A DNA stretch of 64,000 nucleotides, from positions 1 to 64,000 of the forward strand of contig JAMXLJ010000117.1 in assembly GCA_024281095.1 (NCBI GenBank), read 5' to 3'. Both the position numbers and the translations under genes were made by a program. This document shows, in pieces, positions 24,276-32,863 of this stretch (position 1 is its first letter; each line of letters begins with the position of its first letter). This DNA is from Acidimicrobiia bacterium. GTDB lineage: Bacteria > Actinomycetota > Acidimicrobiia > IMCC26256 > JAMXLJ01. Under the pieces are notes generated by a model, which worked only from the letters and a program-made list of their open reading frames with translations, was not told the origin of the DNA and made no database searches.

Positions 24276-26633
24276 ATGTCAACGCGACCCACGATGGGAC
24301 GACGCGCGCGGGCATGTGCGGTCTTGACGAGCGTCGCGCTCGTCGTCGTCGGGTTCGTGACGGCGACCGGCGCTTCCGGCGCGACGCCGACCTTTCACGC
24401 GGCCGGCAGCGTGAACCAGGTGTACGTCACCGGCCTCGCACCCAACGCTTCGATGTCGCTCGTGACTTCCGCGGGACAGACGCTCGAGACGCAACAAGCC
24501 AACTCACTCGGTGGTCTGCTCTTCCGCAACGTGCCGGCGGCGAGCGGTTACCGCGTACGGAGTAACTCGGATGGGTCGACGTCGCCGGCCGTCACCGTCT
24601 ACGCGCCCACGCCGGCGCCCTGGGATCCAGGGATCTACAACCAATCGATTCCCGCCAACGGATACACGTACCTCACCACCCGCGACGGGACGAAGCTCGC
24701 GGTGGACGTGCACCCGCCGACGAGCCCGGCGGGCGAGCCCGGCCTACCCCCGGGCACGCCTCTTCCAAAGGGGCCCGCGTACCTCCCGCCGTATCCGACG
24801 CTGATCGAGTACTCGGGCTATGGATATGCCAACCCGGCCGGGCCCGTGAGCGGCATCGCGGTTCTCGCGAACCTCATGGGGTTTGCGGTCGTCGACGTGA
24901 ACATGCGCGGAACGGGCTGCTCGGGCGGCGCGTTCGATTTCTTCGAGCCGCTCCAGAACCTGGACGGGTACGACGTGATCGAGACGATCGCCCGGCAACC
25001 GTGGGTGCGGGACCACAAGGTCGGGATGATGGGCATTTCCTACGGGGGGATCAGCCAGCTGTTCACCGCACAGCTCAACCCGCCCGACCTCGAGGCGATC
25101 TCCCCACTGTCCGTCATCGACGCGACCGCGTCGACCCTCTATCCCGGCGGCACTCTCAATACCGGCTTTGCCGTCGCCTGGGCGCAGCAACGCCAGCAGG
25201 AGGCCCAACCCGCCGGGCCCAACAGCGGACAGCCCTGGGCATACCAGCGAATCCAGGGCGGGGACACGACGTGCGCGGCCAACCAGGTGCTCCACGGCGA
25301 GGCGGCCGACCTGAACGCGAAGATCGCCGCCAACTCTCACTACAACCCTGCGGTCGCCGACCCGCTGGACCCGGTCACGTTCGTCCACAACATCAAGGTG
25401 CCGGTCTTCATGGCCTGTCAGTGGGAGGACGAACAAACCGGAGGGCACTGCCCGGAACTGGCCCGCCACTTCACCGGGACGACCCAGAAGTGGTTCACCT
25501 TCACCAACGGCCCTCATATCGACTCGCTCGACCCGAACACTTACAACCGCTGGTACGACTTCCTCGAACTGTTCGTCGCGCACCAGGCGCCGATCGAGAA
25601 CGTGGCCGTCACGCGCGCGGCCGCGCCGCTCATCTATCAGGCCGCGATGGGTCTCCCGCAGTCGGACGTGGTGACGCTGCCCGTCGACCCCATCCAAGTG
25701 CTGCCGACGTACAACTTGGCGCTCGCCGCGTTCCAGCAACTTCCGAGCGTCCGCGTGCTGTTCGACAACGGCGCGGGCACGTCGCCCACTGGAAGCTCGA
25801 CGCCGGGCGACCCCTATCCCGGATTCGAACAGAGCTTCTCGTCCCTTCCGATCACGGGCACCACCGCGCGCACCTGGTACTTCGGCCCCGGCGGAGTGCT
25901 CACTGACAAACCACCGGCCGGCGGCGGGATCAACTCGTTCGGTTGGAACGCCAACGCGCTTCCACTCACCGACTACGGCACCAACACCGGTGGCGGCGGG
26001 TTGTGGGGCAATGCGTCGCAATGGCAATGGAACTGGCGGCAGAACCCATCGGGCAGCGCGGTCTCATACGTCTCGGCGCCCCTCACCGCGAACACGACGG
26101 TCATCGGGAGCGGAGCCGTCGACCTCTGGGTGCGATCGTCGACTCCCGACGTCGACCTGCAAGCCACGGTCACCGAAGTGCGGCCCGACGGCAACGAGAC
26201 GTTCGTCCAGAACGGCTGGATCCGCGCGAGCGAGCGCAAGCTCTCGACCGACTCGAACAACATCTTCAAGCGGCCGAGCACCACACTCGAACCCGTCCCG
26301 ACGTTCACCGCGGCCGACGCTTCGCCCATGCCGGCGGGTCAGTTCGTCAAGGTCGTCGTCCCGCTCTACTACGAGGGCCACGCCTACCGCACCGGCTCTC
26401 GCATCCGCGTGACGATCGCCGCCCCGAACGGGACGCAACCCGTGTGGTCCTTCGGTCAGACGGTTCCCAACCCCACCGGTACGGTCTCGATCGCTTTCTC
26501 CGCGTCGATGCCTTCGAGCCTCGTCCTTCCTGTCGTTCCCGGCGTCAGCGTGCCTACGTCGCTCCCGCCGTGTCCGAGCCTGCGCAACGAGCCGTGCAGG
26601 CCGTATCAGGCGATCGTCAACTCCACGCAGTAG
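24276..26633 (+). CDS. Secreted CocE/NonD-family hydrolase (X-Pro dipeptidyl-peptidase type)
   Basis: A signal peptide is followed by an N-terminal beta domain, then an alpha/beta-hydrolase with NMRGTGCSGG (oxyanion region), nucleophile Ser in MMGISYGGIS, and a later His in NGPHIDSLDP. The C-terminal jelly-roll domain typical of X-prolyl dipeptidyl-peptidase and cocaine esterase follows (VDLWVRSSTPDVDLQATVTE). It should hydrolyse an ester or an X-Pro peptide bond outside the cell. GGGAGG precedes ATG 24276. At 785 residues it is longer than CocE because of the N-terminal domain. A related lipoprotein lies at 32864. Confidence 0.87.
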   Translation: MSTRPTMGRRARACAVLTSVALVVVGFVTATGASGATPTFHAAGSVNQVYVTGLAPNASMSLVTSAGQTLETQQANSLGGLLFRNVPAASGYRVRSNSDGSTSPAVTVYAPTPAPWDPGIYNQSIPANGYTYLTTRDGTKLAVDVHPPTSPAGEPGLPPGTPLPKGPAYLPPYPTLIEYSGYGYANPAGPVSGIAVLANLMGFAVVDVNMRGTGCSGGAFDFFEPLQNLDGYDVIETIARQPWVRDHKVGMMGISYGGISQLFTAQLNPPDLEAISPLSVIDATASTLYPGGTLNTGFAVAWAQQRQQEAQPAGPNSGQPWAYQRIQGGDTTCAANQVLHGEAADLNAKIAANSHYNPAVADPLDPVTFVHNIKVPVFMACQWEDEQTGGHCPELARHFTGTTQKWFTFTNGPHIDSLDPNTYNRWYDFLELFVAHQAPIENVAVTRAAAPLIYQAAMGLPQSDVVTLPVDPIQVLPTYNLALAAFQQLPSVRVLFDNGAGTSPTGSSTPGDPYPGFEQSFSSLPITGTTARTWYFGPGGVLTDKPPAGGGINSFGWNANALPLTDYGTNTGGGGLWGNASQWQWNWRQNPSGSAVSYVSAPLTANTTVIGSGAVDLWVRSSTPDVDLQATVTEVRPDGNETFVQNGWIRASERKLSTDSNNIFKRPSTTLEPVPTFTAADASPMPAGQFVKVVVPLYYEGHAYRTGSRIRVTIAAPNGTQPVWSFGQTVPNPTGTVSIAFSASMPSSLVLPVVPGVSVPTSLPPCPSLRNEPCRPYQAIVNSTQ

Positions 26634-26652
26634 GCGAGTCGGCGAGCGCGGG

Positions 26653-27771
26653 TTACGACGCCGACTCGCAGCGCGGTGCGACCGCACGCGCAACATGGAT
26701 TCGGGTCACGGACGCGCCGGTGGACGAGTGACCCGCCGACCCTGAGGAAGCCGCCGAGGCGGACGCGTCGGTCCAATCCAGCGGCGTCCTGAGCGAGGTT
26801 CGATGCTGCGACCATGAAGTGAGGAGGTGTCGCGAGAAGCGTCGTTCGACCTCACTCAGAGCTCGGGCGCCGAACAACAGGGTTCCCGCAGTCGCAGGCT
26901 CGGACTCGAGGAGCCCGGCAACCATCTCGTCTTGCGCGACACGCTCGTGCACTTGGTCGGCCTCGACATGCACACGGTAGAACCGTTGGTGCTCCGTCGT
27001 CGCGCCGAGTCGTTGCAACGCCGCTGCGTACCTGCCCATCGGCACCACAGACGTCATTTCGAACAACGCCAGATGACCGACACTTGCCGCTCGCCACCGT
27101 CGGTGCAGGCCGAACAGGGTCGCGAGATTGTCAGTGGCGAGCGTCGCACCCGGGAGCAGATCGAGATACGCGCCGTACGTCGGGTCCAGGCCCATCCCGC
27201 GCATCGTGGTCGCGAACAGTTCGGCATGCATCGCCGTCGCGATGCCGTCGCCGTACTCGTCGTACTGAATGGCCACCATCGCGGCCTTCGCCCGGCCGGA
27301 CAGGCGTGGAATCGCCCACGTGTGCGGATCGGCTTCCTTGCGTTGATAGGCAGACCGATGGACCAGGAACTCCCGCAGCTCGCGAAGTGTTGCCTGCTTC
27401 TCGACATATGCCGACAGGGACGGCCCGTCTCCGTGCGCCAGATCCATGAGCGCCGTGATCGCCGCACGACCCGGCACGGGCACCGGAGGGCCGACCTCGT
27501 CGGCCAGCCGATCGACGAAGGCACGCTCGAGCCGGGACGTCGCGGACAGCAGGTTCGCATCCCACTCCCAGCCGTCGTCGACGCCCGAGAAGGACCGGTA
27601 GTGCAGCTCGTAACAGCAGGTAAGCGCGAGTTGCGCGTCGTCGTCGCCCAGGACGTCGATGTCGTCGAGGCTCGGTAACCGGACCGATCCCACCGGGCCG
27701 CGGAGCGCGCCGATCACTGCAGCGCTCACAGGACCGCGCGCTCGGGGCAGTTTCGGCTGCGCGTCGTTCAT
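26653..27771 (-). CDS. Iron-containing redox enzyme family protein (heme oxygenase-like fold)
   Basis: The 372-residue protein has helices with metal-binding style motifs: YELHYRSFSG, then DEYGDGIATAMHAELFATTM followed by MGLDPTYGAYLD, and later EHQRFYRVHVEADQVHERVA. Repeated Glu and His on helices is the pattern of heme-oxygenase-like di-iron oxygenases and oxidases. It may oxidise a small molecule using iron and O2. The ATG at 27771 is divergent from a glycosyltransferase gene with 65 bp between. The tail (TDASASAASSGSAG) is low complexity. Substrate unknown. Confidence 0.72.
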   Translation of the reverse strand: MNDAQPKLPRARGPVSAAVIGALRGPVGSVRLPSLDDIDVLGDDDAQLALTCCYELHYRSFSGVDDGWEWDANLLSATSRLERAFVDRLADEVGPPVPVPGRAAITALMDLAHGDGPSLSAYVEKQATLRELREFLVHRSAYQRKEADPHTWAIPRLSGRAKAAMVAIQYDEYGDGIATAMHAELFATTMRGMGLDPTYGAYLDLLPGATLATDNLATLFGLHRRWRAASVGHLALFEMTSVVPMGRYAAALQRLGATTEHQRFYRVHVEADQVHERVAQDEMVAGLLESEPATAGTLLFGARALSEVERRFSRHLLTSWSQHRTSLRTPLDWTDASASAASSGSAGHSSTGASVTRIHVARAVAPRCESAS

Positions 27772-27836
27772 GCGCCGCCTGGTACCCCGCGCCGGCGTAC
27801 GGCATACATCGTCGGTCGTCCGGGCACACGTGCGGT

Positions 27837-28826
27837 GTGATCTCCTACGTGCTCCCGTTGCGCAGTTCTGTTGCGCGTCCCGACCTGAGCGACTACCTCG
27901 CCTGGTTGTCGACTCGCGCCGACGTCGTCGTCGTGGACGGATCAGGCCCCGAAGTCTTCGCGGCGCATCAGGCATGGTGGGGCGCCACGGTGCGCCATGT
28001 ACCGGTGGACCCGGCGCGCCGGAGTGCGATGGGCAAGGTAGGCGGCGTCCTGACGGGTCTCGATCACGCTCTGCACGAGCGGGTGATCATCGCCGACGAC
28101 GATGTGCGCTACACGGACGAGACACTCACCCGTATGGGTCGGCTCCTCGAGGACGCGGACGTCGTGCGGCCGCAGAACGTCTTCACCGACTGGCCGTGGC
28201 ACGCGTGGTGGGACACCGGGCGAACATTGATGGCACGCCTCCTCGGCGGCGACTGGCCGGGCACGCTCGGCGTGCGGCGGGGGACGCTCCTCCGCGGCGG
28301 CGGGTACGCGGGTGACGTCCTGTTCGAGAACCTCGAGCTGGTCCGCACCGTCCAGGCCCTCGGCGGTCGCGAGCTGGTCGCGCTCGACCTTGTCGTGCCG
28401 CGCGTGCCGCCGCCGACCCGGCATTTCGTCAGTCAGCGTGTACGACAGGCCTATGACGAGTTCGCACGCCCCGGTCGGCTCGCCGCTTCGCTTTCGATTG
28501 GGCCGCTCGTGATGCTGTTCCGTCGTCGGGCCTTAGTGCCGTTCGTGGCGCTCGCTCTGGTCGCGGCCGAGCTCGGCCGGCGGCGTGGCGACGGACGGGC
28601 TCACTATCCGGTCGTGACGGCGCTTGCCGCCCCCTTCTGGCTAGCCGAACGCGCGGTGACGTCGTGGCTCGCAGTCGTGAGTCGCGTCGTGCGCGGCGGC
28701 GTCCGATACGGGGATGGCACGCTCGTTCGAGCCGCGACCAGTCGAAGGGTGCTTCGCGAACGATTCGAGCGCGGTGCCGACGACGACCGTGGGACACGAG
28801 CGCGGCGCGACCGCGGGAATACTTGA
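27837..28826 (+). CDS. Family 2 glycosyltransferase, membrane-associated
   Basis: The product starts VISYVLPLRSSV and has a GT-A fold with VVVVDGSGPE, the metal-binding triad IIADDDVRYT, an FENLELV segment that may supply the catalytic acid region, and RVRQAYDEFARPGR in place of Q-x-x-RW. Two hydrophobic segments follow, so it is likely attached to the membrane and transfers a sugar to a lipid, as ceramide glucosyltransferase-like enzymes do. The start is GTG 27837 without a clear ribosome-binding site. The donor and acceptor cannot be assigned. Confidence 0.72.
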   Translation: MISYVLPLRSSVARPDLSDYLAWLSTRADVVVVDGSGPEVFAAHQAWWGATVRHVPVDPARRSAMGKVGGVLTGLDHALHERVIIADDDVRYTDETLTRMGRLLEDADVVRPQNVFTDWPWHAWWDTGRTLMARLLGGDWPGTLGVRRGTLLRGGGYAGDVLFENLELVRTVQALGGRELVALDLVVPRVPPPTRHFVSQRVRQAYDEFARPGRLAASLSIGPLVMLFRRRALVPFVALALVAAELGRRRGDGRAHYPVVTALAAPFWLAERAVTSWLAVVSRVVRGGVRYGDGTLVRAATSRRVLRERFERGADDDRGTRARRDRGNT

Positions 28827-28836
28827 CGCGTCGCGA

Positions 28837-29403
28837 TCAGCCGGGATCGGGCGTGTCCCACGGCACGCTTCCGGAAACCCAGTGCGTGATGCGTTCTTCC
28901 TGATCGTTGCGATGCAGGTGACGCGGCGGCTGGGCGAACGTTGCGTAGGGGCGGCAACGGAGCACCACGCGGTGTTCTTCCGTCGCCATCGACTCGACGA
29001 ACGGGCGCGCGTCCTCACCGAGCGGCACACCGGACATACGGCCGCCGACCGCCATCATGACGTCGACGACGAGCCCGGGGTCACGGTCCACGACGGCGTC
29101 GGCGTAGACCTGGAGGTAGGCGAACGGCCAGCGCTCGTCGAGCACGCAGAGGCTGACCTTCGCGTCGCGTGCGACCGCGCGGCATTTGCTCCGGCCGGCC
29201 ATCGTGGACACGAGGAGCTCGTCGCCGTCGGTGGGCACGTAGTACACGACCGACATCGCCGGCCCGTCGTGCAGGCGGCCGTAGCCGAAGATGCATGTTC
29301 GATGCGTGCGCACGAACTCCCGCCGCTCGGACGGGAGCATGTCGCGATCGGTGGGGGCGACGAACGGTTCCGCAGCGAGAGGCAGCAGCACAGGGAGGGC
29401 CAT
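28837..29403 (-). CDS. PPOX-class (pyridoxamine-phosphate-oxidase fold) flavin/F420-binding protein
   Basis: The 188-residue product has CIFGYGRLHDGPAMSVVYYV, GDELLVSTMAGRSKCRAVAR and VSLCVLDERWPFAYLQVYA, the split-barrel pattern of PPOX-class proteins that bind FMN or F420. It should act in the cytoplasm on a small substrate. AAGGAG precedes ATG 29403 inside the 16-nt gap after the TetR stop, so the two genes form one operon with the regulator first. Confidence 0.8.
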   Translation of the reverse strand: MALPVLLPLAAEPFVAPTDRDMLPSERREFVRTHRTCIFGYGRLHDGPAMSVVYYVPTDGDELLVSTMAGRSKCRAVARDAKVSLCVLDERWPFAYLQVYADAVVDRDPGLVVDVMMAVGGRMSGVPLGEDARPFVESMATEEHRVVLRCRPYATFAQPPRHLHRNDQEERITHWVSGSVPWDTPDPG

Positions 29404-29419
29404 CACACGCTCCTTACGA

Positions 29420-30052
29420 TCAGTGGCCGAAGAGGAACATGCACACTGCGTCCGCGTGCGCGTCGACGACTTCGTCGGACGTCGGGTCGAGGCCGGAGAG
29501 CCGCCGGCACTCCGGGCCGAGCACGAACATCGTGGGCGCCGCGCCCGTGAGGATGTAGTACAGGTGAGCGGGCGGGATCGCGGGGAGATGCCCCTGCTCG
29601 GTGAGCGCAGAGAACAACGCCGTGATGCCGTCGTACATCGGCCGGACGTGCCGTTCGACGAGCCAGTCCATGCGGGGCCCGTCGACCTTGCACTCCTGCG
29701 TGATGATCCGGTGCAGCTGCGGCATCTCGGCCGAGAACGCGATGAACTCGCGCACCAACAGTCGCGCGGCCGTGAGCTCGTCGACGCCGCGTAGGCCGGC
29801 TGTGCGATCGGTCATCGCACGCGTGAGCGCCGCGAACAAGCCGTCGACCGCGGCACGCCACAGATCGTCCTTCGAGCTGAAGTGGTAGTTGAGGAGCGGC
29901 TGTGTCACCTCGGCGCGCTGCGCGATCTCGCGCGTCGACGCCCCGTCGAACCCGCGATCGGAGAACAGGTCGAGCGCCGCGGCGAGGATCCGCTCCCGGG
30001 TCTGGTCCGCCGACGGTCGCGTCCGCCGCGTTCTTGTCACCGTCCGTGCCAT
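29420..30052 (-). CDS. TetR-family transcriptional regulator
   Basis: The N-terminal DNA-binding domain reads TRERILAAALDLFSDRGFDG followed by STREIAQRAEVTQPLLNYHF, standard for TetR regulators. The 210-residue length and a variable helical C-terminal ligand domain with YYILTGAAPTMFVLG match the family. It likely represses itself, the PPOX gene downstream and perhaps the divergent LVIVD gene 132 bp away. TAAGGT lies 8 nt before the ATG. Confidence 0.9.
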   Translation of the reverse strand: MARTVTRTRRTRPSADQTRERILAAALDLFSDRGFDGASTREIAQRAEVTQPLLNYHFSSKDDLWRAAVDGLFAALTRAMTDRTAGLRGVDELTAARLLVREFIAFSAEMPQLHRIITQECKVDGPRMDWLVERHVRPMYDGITALFSALTEQGHLPAIPPAHLYYILTGAAPTMFVLGPECRRLSGLDPTSDEVVDAHADAVCMFLFGH

Positions 30053-30071
30053 GCAGCAGGACCTTATCGAT

Positions 30072-30100
30072 CGATCAGACTTCTGACCAGACCCTGATCG
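30072..30100. promoter_or_regulatory. Candidate TetR operator in the divergent promoter
   Basis: CGATCAG at 30072-30078 and CTGATCG at 30094-30100 form a perfect 7-bp inverted repeat with a 15-bp spacer, and a near-perfect palindrome TCAGACTTCTGA sits within it. The site lies 20-48 bp before the TetR start and about 85 bp before the divergent LVIVD gene. Binding by this TetR protein is an inference from position and symmetry. Confidence 0.45.
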
Positions 30101-30184
30101 ACTGATCATTTTCTTCCAGGGACCCCGGGCGTACCGTCGGGCTGGGTACACGAATCTCTGATGGCACCGCGGAGAGGGACGACG

Positions 30185-31666
30185 ATGCGCGTCGCGCTGG
30201 CCGTGGTGTTCGTCTTCGGGCTCCTTGCCGTGCCGGTCGCGCCCTCGGGAGCGGGATCGTCGGGGTGCGGACCTCTCGACCGTCCCGAAACGGGCTTGCA
30301 GGGTGAGGTGCCGATCGCGGACCAGGCGTCGGGTCGAGCCCTTCAGGGTTACGACTGCGGCCTCGCGCTCGTCGGCCACGTCGCACTCCCCGGAGCGTCG
30401 GCGAACATGGCGTGGGCCGGTCATTGCGCGTATGTCGCCACTTCCGGCAGCGGCATCAACGTGGTCGACGTCTCCGACGCCCAACACCCGAAGGTCACGA
30501 CGACGTTGCACGGCCCGGGCTCTGACCTCACGATCGAGACGATCGCGACGAAGCAGATCGGGTCGCGTGCCGTTCTCGTCGCCGGTCGCTACGGCCTCAC
30601 GGCCGGCGTTCCCGTGCCCGCGCCGATGGACATCTACGACGCGTCCGACTGCGCGCAACCGAAGTTCCTCACGACGTTCAACTTCCCCGAGAACATCCAC
30701 AACCTCACGTTCTCGCCGGACGGAAGCCGCGTGTACGCGACGTTGCCGTTGCAAGCGGTGGACGTCCACGACCCCGCGCACCCGGTGTACCTCGGGAACC
30801 TCGAGCAGCAGATCCCGCAGTCGAACCTGTTCCAGCAGGCCGGCGTGCCGAACGCGAGCTACTTGGCCCACGAGGTGTGGACGAGCTCCGACGGCAACCT
30901 TCTCTACCTCGGCGGGCAGACCCCGACGTTCGGATGGTTCACGATCGCCGACATCACCGGTTGGCCGGCGCGCAAGCCGACGGTCCTGAGCCAGGTCGAA
31001 GGGCGTGGGCACTCCATCCGGCTCGCGACGATCAACGGCCGAACGTATGCGTTGCACTCGGAGGAGAGCATCGTCGGGCCGACCGCGAAGGGATGCGTCT
31101 CCCCGACGCTCAACCCGTTCGCCGGTGCCGCGCAGCCGTGGCTCAGTGACGTGACCGACCCCACGCGTCCCTTGATGCACCTCAGCCAGCTCACCCTCGC
31201 GATCAACGATCCCGCGAACTGCGCTCGGGAGGCGGCGGACGGGGAGAACGCGAGCGTCCACTACCACGACGTCGACAACCCGCAACGCACGACCTTCGTG
31301 ATGGCGTCGATGTGGAACGCGGGGCTCCGGATCTTCGACGTGCGCCGGCCGTTGCAACCCAAAGAGGTGGCGTACTTCAACCCGGGGATGTTCCTGACGC
31401 CTTCGGACAGCGGTGTGCTCGACAAGGCATGGGGTCACGTCCACTACGACGAGACCACCGGGCGGATCTGGTTCGCGACCCAGAGCGGGGGCTTCTGGGT
31501 CGTCGAGCTCGAGCCCCAGCTGCGCCAACAGCTCGGCCTCCCCGCGGTTCCGGTACTGCACCCGAACGGAACCGCTCCCAGGCCGGCCGATACGATCGGC
31601 ACGCCGGCCCGACCCGCGGTCGCGACCCAGCAGTACTACTGCGTCATCGGCTCGGTGTCGCAATAG
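30185..31666 (+). CDS. Secreted LVIVD-repeat beta-propeller-like protein
   Basis: A signal peptide (VALAVVFVFGLLAVPVAPSG) leads to repeats of the LVIVD type: YVATSGSGINVVDVSDAQHP, AVDVHDPAHPVYL and MWNAGLRIFDVRRPLQPKEV, each ending in a D-x-(S/R)-x-P turn. Such repeats build a beta-propeller outside the cell; the role is unknown. Several Cys may form disulfides. GGAGAGGG precedes ATG 30185. The 493-residue gene is followed after 8 nt by a type I binding-fold gene, so they are probably co-expressed. It is divergent from TetR. Confidence 0.78.
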   Translation: MRVALAVVFVFGLLAVPVAPSGAGSSGCGPLDRPETGLQGEVPIADQASGRALQGYDCGLALVGHVALPGASANMAWAGHCAYVATSGSGINVVDVSDAQHPKVTTTLHGPGSDLTIETIATKQIGSRAVLVAGRYGLTAGVPVPAPMDIYDASDCAQPKFLTTFNFPENIHNLTFSPDGSRVYATLPLQAVDVHDPAHPVYLGNLEQQIPQSNLFQQAGVPNASYLAHEVWTSSDGNLLYLGGQTPTFGWFTIADITGWPARKPTVLSQVEGRGHSIRLATINGRTYALHSEESIVGPTAKGCVSPTLNPFAGAAQPWLSDVTDPTRPLMHLSQLTLAINDPANCAREAADGENASVHYHDVDNPQRTTFVMASMWNAGLRIFDVRRPLQPKEVAYFNPGMFLTPSDSGVLDKAWGHVHYDETTGRIWFATQSGGFWVVELEPQLRQQLGLPAVPVLHPNGTAPRPADTIGTPARPAVATQQYYCVIGSVSQ

Positions 31667-31674
31667 GAGGCAAG

Positions 31675-32748
31675 GTGGAACCGGTCAAGATCGGTTGGCT
31701 CGGTTCGGCGCTCGACGGTCGCGATGGGGGCTACGACAAGATTCACCGGCTCGCGTTCGATCAAGCGGTCGAGTCGGGGCTGTTGGATCGGCCGTACGAG
31801 TTCGTGATCCACGCCGAGAACGGCCTGCCGAACGGCTCGGCGAAGAACGCGACCGACGGCTTCAAGTACCTCGTCGACGAAGGCTGCATCGGAGTCGCGG
31901 GCGCGTACAGCTCGGACAACGCCATCACGGTGGGCCCGCTCGCCAACGCGCTCGAAGTGCCGCTGATCTCCTGGGCGGGCACGGAACGCCTGCGCGGCGA
32001 ATACTGCTTCCGTCTCGGGAACGGCGACTGCGGGGGTGACGCCGCGCTGGTGGTGTCGTGGTTGGTGCGGCACGGTCACACCCGGATCGCGGTGTTGAAC
32101 GAGATCTCGCCCAACGGGGAGGAGTACTTCCGGTTCCTGCGCCAGGAGTGCCGCCGCCGCGAAGTGAGCGTCGGCGCGGTCGAGACGGTGACTCAGAGCC
32201 CTGCCGACCTTGCGTCGAACCTCGACAACCTGCGTCAGACGAGCCCGGACGCCCTCGTCTACATGGGTTACGGCATGCTCGCGGCCAAAGGCTTGCTGCG
32301 CGAGGCGCTGGACAAGCTCAACTGGGATCCGCCCCGGATCATGGGCACCGCGTTCATGTTCTACCTGATGGGTTTCGACAAGTTCGAGGGTTGGGTGGGC
32401 ATCGACCAACTCGATCCGACGAATCCGTTGGTGCAGCGGTTCCACCAGCAGTTCGTCGCCCGCCACGGCGAGGATCCGCCCATGTGGCCGAACGCGATCC
32501 CCGTACTCGCGTACGACACCGCGCGGGTGCTCGTGGAAGGGTTGTTCCGCGCGCCGATCCTGAGCGGGCCCGGCCTCAAGGACGGACTCGAACGGATCCG
32601 TTTCATGCCGAGCGCCACCGGCGGCGCGCACACGCACATCGCGTGCTCGCCGTACGAGCACGGCATGTTCCGGGGCGACTGGCTGCTCTACGGGCGGATT
32701 CGCAACGGCAAGCTCGAGTTCGAAGGCCTCTTCGAGCCCTGGGAATGA
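31675..32748 (+). CDS. Type I periplasmic-binding-fold protein without a signal peptide
   Basis: The product has the two-lobed receptor fold of branched-chain amino acid/amide-binding proteins: VKIGWLGSALDGRDGGYDKI, GCIGVAGAYSSDNAITVGPL, then VPLISWAGTERL, GHTRIAVLNEISPNG and MPSATGGAHTHIACS near the end. Typical transport receptors are exported, but this one starts directly at the first strand. The start GTG 31675 is fixed by AGGAGG 4 nt upstream, so a missed signal peptide is unlikely. It could be a cytoplasmic sensor like AmiC. No ABC permease or ATPase is adjacent. Confidence 0.75.
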   Translation: MEPVKIGWLGSALDGRDGGYDKIHRLAFDQAVESGLLDRPYEFVIHAENGLPNGSAKNATDGFKYLVDEGCIGVAGAYSSDNAITVGPLANALEVPLISWAGTERLRGEYCFRLGNGDCGGDAALVVSWLVRHGHTRIAVLNEISPNGEEYFRFLRQECRRREVSVGAVETVTQSPADLASNLDNLRQTSPDALVYMGYGMLAAKGLLREALDKLNWDPPRIMGTAFMFYLMGFDKFEGWVGIDQLDPTNPLVQRFHQQFVARHGEDPPMWPNAIPVLAYDTARVLVEGLFRAPILSGPGLKDGLERIRFMPSATGGAHTHIACSPYEHGMFRGDWLLYGRIRNGKLEFEGLFEPWE

Positions 32749-32863
32749 CACAGGGGCACGGAGGTGCCCGTGTGACCGCGACCGTTGAAGCTGTGTCCGG
32801 ATTCGCCCGGCGCGCGGTCGGAGCGCGCTCGGTGCCGGCACCCGGTGTGTCAGCATCGGGGCA

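Noticed and set aside
30053-31663. Long 5' extension of the TetR frame over the LVIVD gene
   Set aside because: The TetR domain begins at 30052; the extension is antisense to an intact secreted protein and has no recognisable sequence.
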